Shown piece after piece: positions 14,899-18,505 of a stretch of 18,505 nt of DNA (the first letter of the stretch is position 1; each line of letters begins with the position of its first letter). Made by a program: the position numbers and the translations under genes. The notes beneath the pieces are model-generated. The model worked only from the letters and a program-made list of their open reading frames with translations. It had not been told where the DNA came from and searched no databases. This DNA is from CATJXY01 sp964623925 (GTDB lineage: Bacteria > Bacillota_I > Bacilli_A > Erysipelotrichales > Erysipelotrichaceae): contig CAZUVT010000022.1 in assembly GCA_964623925.1 (NCBI GenBank), positions 1 through 18,505 on the forward strand, written 5' to 3'.

Positions 14899-16261
14899 TC
14901 TGGTTTACATTCATACACATGACAGCGGCAGATTATTTAGTCCCTACGGATTTGATGTCCCATCTGATCATCTTAAAGAGTTTGCCACCGATTCCATTAC
15001 CTTTAATCATATGTATTGCGTTAATCCGACATGTTCTCCAAGCAGGGCATCTCTGCTTACGGGGATGTATCCTCATCAAAACGGGATGCTGGGGTTGGCA
15101 CAACGGGGTTTTTCTTTAAATGATATGGATAAGCATTTGTGCCGATTTTTGAAAAGAAATCATTATCATACCGTATTAAGCGGGGTACAGCATGAAACAG
15201 GATTTTATCTCAATGTTGAGGATTCAAATGAACTGGGATATGATGAAGTCATTACCGAAGATATAAACGGATATAAAAAAAGTGAATTATTTTTATGGGA
15301 TAAAAAAAATGCCGAACATGTGTGCGAGTGGTTAAGCAAATCTGATCATAAAAACCGGAAATTTTTCATTTCTTATGGATTAAACTGTACCCATAGACCT
15401 TTTCCGGATCACATTGATGATTCGATCAATGAAAATTATGTCAGACCCTGTTCGCCTATTTATAACAATGAAGCGAACAGAAGAGATTATGCAAAGTATC
15501 TGACATCGGCAAAATATGCAGATGAATGTTTTCAAATGGTCATTGACATGCTGAAGAAAACAAACCATTATGATGATACGATCATATTTTTCACTACTGA
15601 TCATGGTGTGGCAATGCCTTTTAATAAATGCACTTTATCGGATAAGGGGATCGGTGTAAGCATGCTGATGCGTGTCCCGAATTCAATAAAAAAAGGGTAT
15701 GTAACGGATATGTTATTATCGCAGATCGATATCTATCCAACCTTGTGTGATTTGATGCATTTAGAAAAACCGGATTATTTGGAAGGAAAATCGTTTGCGA
15801 GACTGTTCACAGAAGGGATAGAAGAGTCAGATGAGGAAGTGTTTTCTGAAATCAATTATCATACATCTTATGAACCAGCACGATCTATTAGGACGGATCG
15901 CTATAAATATATCAGGTATTACGATGAATATTTGAATATTAATTTCAGTAATATTGATTCCTCAGAGGTAAAGGAATTTTATATGAAAAACGATTTGCGA
16001 GAAGTAAAAAAAGAGAAGGAAGCATTATATGACTTATATTATGATCCGGATGAACAGCATAATTTGATTGATAATGAAAACTATCGTGAAATTGTCAGAG
16101 ATATGAAGAAGAGATTGTTGGATTTTCAAGAAAAAACAGCGGATCCCCTGTTGCATGGAGAGATTCCTGTTCTGAGCCATTATAAAGTGAATAAAAAGGA
16201 ATGTATCGATGCATCCAGCAAGAATCCGGATGATTATGAAGAGAGTGGATGTTTTTATTAA
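14891..16261 (+). CDS. Cytoplasmic N-sulfoglucosamine-sulfohydrolase-like sulfatase (Cys-type)
   Basis: The 456-residue protein carries C48-S-P-S-R52 followed by ASLL and T57-G58, a perfect formylglycine sulfatase signature, continuing into GMYPHQNGMLGL, strikingly like the SGSH (heparan N-sulfatase) active-site stretch CSPSRASLLTG...HQNGM. The N-terminal metal region reads HTHDSGR (H10, D11) instead of the common Asp-Asp, and the distal site is TTDHG (D237, H238). THRPF (H168) is also present. There is no signal peptide; the first residues are already the first beta strand. It probably removes an N- or O-sulfate from a glucosamine-type sugar in the cytoplasm. It overlaps the dehydrogenase gene; GH4 follows. 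Confidence 0.9.
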   Translation: MYNLVYIHTHDSGRLFSPYGFDVPSDHLKEFATDSITFNHMYCVNPTCSPSRASLLTGMYPHQNGMLGLAQRGFSLNDMDKHLCRFLKRNHYHTVLSGVQHETGFYLNVEDSNELGYDEVITEDINGYKKSELFLWDKKNAEHVCEWLSKSDHKNRKFFISYGLNCTHRPFPDHIDDSINENYVRPCSPIYNNEANRRDYAKYLTSAKYADECFQMVIDMLKKTNHYDDTIIFFTTDHGVAMPFNKCTLSDKGIGVSMLMRVPNSIKKGYVTDMLLSQIDIYPTLCDLMHLEKPDYLEGKSFARLFTEGIEESDEEVFSEINYHTSYEPARSIRTDRYKYIRYYDEYLNINFSNIDSSEVKEFYMKNDLREVKKEKEALYDLYYDPDEQHNLIDNENYREIVRDMKKRLLDFQEKTADPLLHGEIPVLSHYKVNKKECIDASSKNPDDYEESGCFY

Positions 16262-16278
16262 TTTTTATGGAGGATCTT

Positions 16279-17604
16279 ATGAATAAAAAAATATTAATAT
16301 GCGGTGGCGGAAGTACTTATACAACAGGAATTGTAAAAAGCTTGCTGTTGGAGAAGGATAAACTTCATTTTTCGGAAATATGTCTTTATGATATCGAGGA
16401 AGAAAGACAGAATAAAATGTCGATCTTAGTCAAAGCAATCATAAACAAGTTGAGACCTGAGACCAAGCTGACCGTCACATGTGACTCGAAAATTGCCTTT
16501 ACAGATGCAGATTACATTCTTATTCAAATCCGCTCCGGCATGTTGAAGATGCGGGCAATGGATGAAAAGATATGCATAGAAAATGGTGTGATCGGTCAGG
16601 AAACAGTCGGACCTGCCGGATTATCTTATGGTTTAAGAACGATCTATCCGATGCTTGAGATCGTTGAATGTGCTGAAAAATATGCGAAAAAGAACTATTG
16701 GATCATCAACTATGCCAATCCGGCTGCAATCGTATCCAAGGCAATAAATCAACGATATCCAAATGCCAGGATCATTAATGTATGCGATATGCCGATCGAG
16801 ATTTTAGAAAGATTTTCTGAAATACTGGAATGTGATTTAGATGAGTTGGAAGCGGATTATTTTGGACTGAATCATTTCGGATGGTTTACAAAGGTCAGAA
16901 GGAATGGGTTAGATGTTACAGATGAACTGATCCAATATTCAAAATCAAACGGATATCTGCCTAGAAAAAAAATAAGCGGCGGTTTATTGAATGATCCGGA
17001 TTGGCTCCATACTTTTGAATGTACAAAGAATATCCTATCCGTATTTGATGACTGTTTGCCAAATACCTATATGCAGTACTACTATTATCCGGAAGAATCA
17101 TGCAAATTGATGAATAAAGATAATACCAGAGGAATGCAGGTCATAAATGGCAGAGAAAAAAGAGTCTTTGATGCCGCAGAAAACTATACAGAAGGAGTAG
17201 AACTTGATTTTGATCAGTTTGATGTCGGAATCGGCGCTGATATGTTGATTGATGTAATGAATTCCATTGAAAATGATTTGAGAAAAAGAATGATCGTCAT
17301 CGTAAGAAATGGTGGAATCATTCCTAATTTGGCGGAAGATGCCATGGTCGAGGTGCCAGGATATATCACAGCTCATGGTGTAGAAGCAACCTATGTCGGA
17401 GCGATTCCGAGATATTATAAAGGCTTGATCGAACAAGAGGACGCATGTGAAGGCTTGGTAGTTGAAGCAGCGCTTGAGCATTCCTATAAAAAATTTGTGA
17501 TGGCACTTCATATGAACAGGACAGTTCCGTCCTTGGCTAAAGCGGAAGTATTGGCGGAAAAATTGAAAGAAGCAAACAAAGAATATTGGCCGCTGCTGAA
17601 ATAG
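16279..17604 (+). CDS. GH4 glycosidase, 6-phospho-alpha-glucosidase type
   Basis: The 441-residue product starts MNKKILICGGGSTYT, the GH4 NAD-binding strand. The signature C169-D-M-P172 is that of the GlvA/MalH 6-phospho-alpha-glucosidase subgroup; 6-phospho-beta-glucosidases and alpha-galactosidases have other residues here. C169 and H199 (FGLNHFGW) are the expected Mn2+ ligands, and NPAAIV and GVIGQETVGPAG also fit. GH4 enzymes use NAD+ to oxidise C3 transiently and then eliminate the aglycone. The enzyme should cleave a PTS-phosphorylated alpha-glycoside in the cytoplasm. The frame is open from 16249, but TGGAGG precedes the ATG at 16279, so the shorter start avoids overlap and fits the family N-terminus. 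Activity on a sulfated or amino-sugar substrate is inference. Confidence 0.92.
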   Translation: MNKKILICGGGSTYTTGIVKSLLLEKDKLHFSEICLYDIEEERQNKMSILVKAIINKLRPETKLTVTCDSKIAFTDADYILIQIRSGMLKMRAMDEKICIENGVIGQETVGPAGLSYGLRTIYPMLEIVECAEKYAKKNYWIINYANPAAIVSKAINQRYPNARIINVCDMPIEILERFSEILECDLDELEADYFGLNHFGWFTKVRRNGLDVTDELIQYSKSNGYLPRKKISGGLLNDPDWLHTFECTKNILSVFDDCLPNTYMQYYYYPEESCKLMNKDNTRGMQVINGREKRVFDAAENYTEGVELDFDQFDVGIGADMLIDVMNSIENDLRKRMIVIVRNGGIIPNLAEDAMVEVPGYITAHGVEATYVGAIPRYYKGLIEQEDACEGLVVEAALEHSYKKFVMALHMNRTVPSLAKAEVLAEKLKEANKEYWPLLK

Positions 17605-17736
17605 AAGGAAAGAGAGATTTTCTTAAAAAGGTTTGATAAAACAGTATATCCGGACCGGAAGATGTACTTATTAAAGAAACGGTTAGAAAGGATTTTTTAT
17701 TGGTGTAGTTTTCCAATATTAATAAGGTGAAATATA

Positions 17737-18450
17737 ATGCTATATACCAGTGTGATGATTAAACCGTCTTCTTCGAACTGCAATTTGGATTGCAAATATT
17801 GTTTTTACAAAGTTTTGAGTTCTAACAGAGAAGAATATGATATGGGCTTTATGAAGGAAAACGATCTTGAAGCAACTCTGAGAAACGCAATTGATTCAAC
17901 AGAAAGACAATTGATCGTTTCCTTTCAGGGAGGAGAGCCGATGCTGATTGGCTTGGATTATTATAAGAAAGTAATCGAGATCGAGAGAAGACTGAATACC
18001 AAGAAAATACAGATACAGAATTCTATACAAACCAATGGCATTTTGATTGATGATGAATGGGCAGAATTTTTCCGCGACAATCATTTTCTTGTTGGAATTT
18101 CTCTGGATGGTCCTGAAGAAATACATGATATGTATCGCAGAGATTTAAAAAACAGGGGAACCTATGAAATGGTAATGAAATCCATTGATTGTTTAAAAAA
18201 TCACGGTGTGGAATTCAATATTCTTACTGTAATAACCGGTGAATCTTACAGATATGCCGAGAAAATCTACAATTATTTTAAAGAACAACAGTTTTATTAC
18301 ATCCAGATCATTCCTTGCATTGATGATTTCCATCAAGAATATTCGATAAGCGGGAAACAATATGGGCAGTTTCTATGCGAGATCTTTGAACTGTGGTATC
18401 GGGATTTTCTAAATGGAACAGCCCTTGATATCAGAATATTTTCAAATTAG
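17737..18450 (+). CDS. Anaerobic sulfatase-maturating radical SAM enzyme (anSME), truncated, probable pseudogene
   Basis: The 237 residues show C15-x3-C19-x2-C22 (CNLDCKYC), the SAM-binding 4Fe-4S site, then FQGGEP (63-68) and QTNGILID and ISLDGPEEIHD, close to Clostridium-type anSME. The enzyme oxidises the active-site Cys (or Ser) of sulfatases to formylglycine and is the natural partner of the two sulfatases upstream. Family members are about 370-400 residues with a C-terminal SPASM region of Cys motifs binding two further clusters. Here a TAG at 18448-18450 stops the frame just after DIRIFSN, where the SPASM region should begin. Bases after it still look coding-like in pieces, but not in one frame. 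The gene may be broken, or there may be a sequence error; the window ends at 18505. Confidence 0.85.
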   Translation: MLYTSVMIKPSSSNCNLDCKYCFYKVLSSNREEYDMGFMKENDLEATLRNAIDSTERQLIVSFQGGEPMLIGLDYYKKVIEIERRLNTKKIQIQNSIQTNGILIDDEWAEFFRDNHFLVGISLDGPEEIHDMYRRDLKNRGTYEMVMKSIDCLKNHGVEFNILTVITGESYRYAEKIYNYFKEQQFYYIQIIPCIDDFHQEYSISGKQYGQFLCEIFELWYRDFLNGTALDIRIFSN

Positions 18451-18505
18451 AATTATATAATAAGCTTTTTTCATTATGCCACTTTACAGAGTCTCAGTAA
18501 AGCAG

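Noticed and set aside
16249..16278. Ten-residue N-terminal extension of the GH4 enzyme overlapping the sulfatase gene
   Set aside because: The TGGAGG element fits the ATG at 16279, and the family begins directly with the NAD-binding strand.
17098..17511. 137-codon minus-strand ORF opposite the GH4 gene
   Set aside because: It is antisense to a strongly conserved enzyme, lacks a domain pattern, and its residues reflect the complement of GH4 codons.
17650..17660. TCCGGACCGGA palindrome after the GH4 gene
   Set aside because: Only a 5-bp arm with one-base centre and no T-run; too small to call a terminator.
17662..17730. 22-codon ORF (starting MYLLKKRLERIFYW) in the gap before the anSME gene
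   Set aside because: No convincing ribosome binding site, no recognisable family, and gaps of this size often contain such frames by chance.
18448..18450. TAG as a recoded (pyrrolysine-type) codon in the anSME gene
   Set aside because: TAG ends rplR, rpsE, rplO and other genes normally here, and the frame after it does not continue into an intact anSME C-terminus.
1..18505. CRISPR arrays, tRNA or rRNA genes, insertion sequences
   Set aside because: No regular repeat-spacer pattern, no tRNA cloverleaf or rRNA core sequence and no transposase-like ORF was recognised on either strand.

Overview
The window looks like low-to-moderate G+C Bacillota (Firmicutes) chromosome, and the gene order suggests an Erysipelotrichia- or Mollicutes-like lineage. 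It opens inside the spc operon: the end of rplR is followed by rpsE, rplO, secY, adk, map, infA, rpmJ, rpsM, rpsK, rpoA and rplQ, all on the + strand with tight spacing and good Shine-Dalgarno sequences. rpmD (L30), which most Bacillota keep between rpsE and rplO, is absent here; only 20 bases separate those genes. Taxonomic placement is inference from this layout. The operon ends at a strong hairpin-plus-T-run terminator around 6558-6597.

From 6602 onward the DNA is accessory and visibly more A+T rich. A minus-strand AAA_14/DUF4143-type ATPase (6602-7963) has a good promoter of its own, and three TGCACYWTTTT elements spaced exactly 33 bp apart lie on and upstream of that promoter. Next comes a gap holding a plausible + strand promoter, a palindrome and a ribosome binding site in front of a 15-codon ORF. 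That ORF runs into the 3' end of the next gene and may be the stump of a gene cut off when the following cluster arrived.

From 8273 to the end lies a carbohydrate utilisation locus. A divergent GntR/UTRA repressor (8273-9010) faces an A+T-rich control region with repeats. It is followed by a + strand operon: sulfatase 1; separate PTS EIIA, EIIB, EIIC and EIID of the mannose family; a small YcxB-like membrane protein; a Gfo/Idh/MocA dehydrogenase; an N-sulfoglucosamine-sulfohydrolase-like sulfatase; a GH4 glycosidase with the CDMP signature of 6-phospho-alpha-glucosidases; and an anaerobic sulfatase-maturating radical SAM enzyme (anSME) whose reading frame stops early. Neither sulfatase has a signal peptide, so the inferred pathway imports and phosphorylates a small sulfated glycoside through the PTS, removes sulfate in the cytoplasm, and cleaves the alpha-linked phospho-sugar with GH4. 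The anSME would convert the active-site Cys of both sulfatases to formylglycine. The real substrate cannot be read from sequence; an N-sulfated or otherwise sulfated alpha-glucosaminide or glucoside (heparan-type or mucin-type) is the leading guess.

Two intercistronic hairpins without T-runs (11647-11682 and 13320-13346) bracket the EIIC-EIID pair and may set transcript stability or processing. Start codons of three genes (ATPase, GntR, GH4) were placed downstream of the longest possible ORF because the ribosome binding site sits directly before the later ATG.
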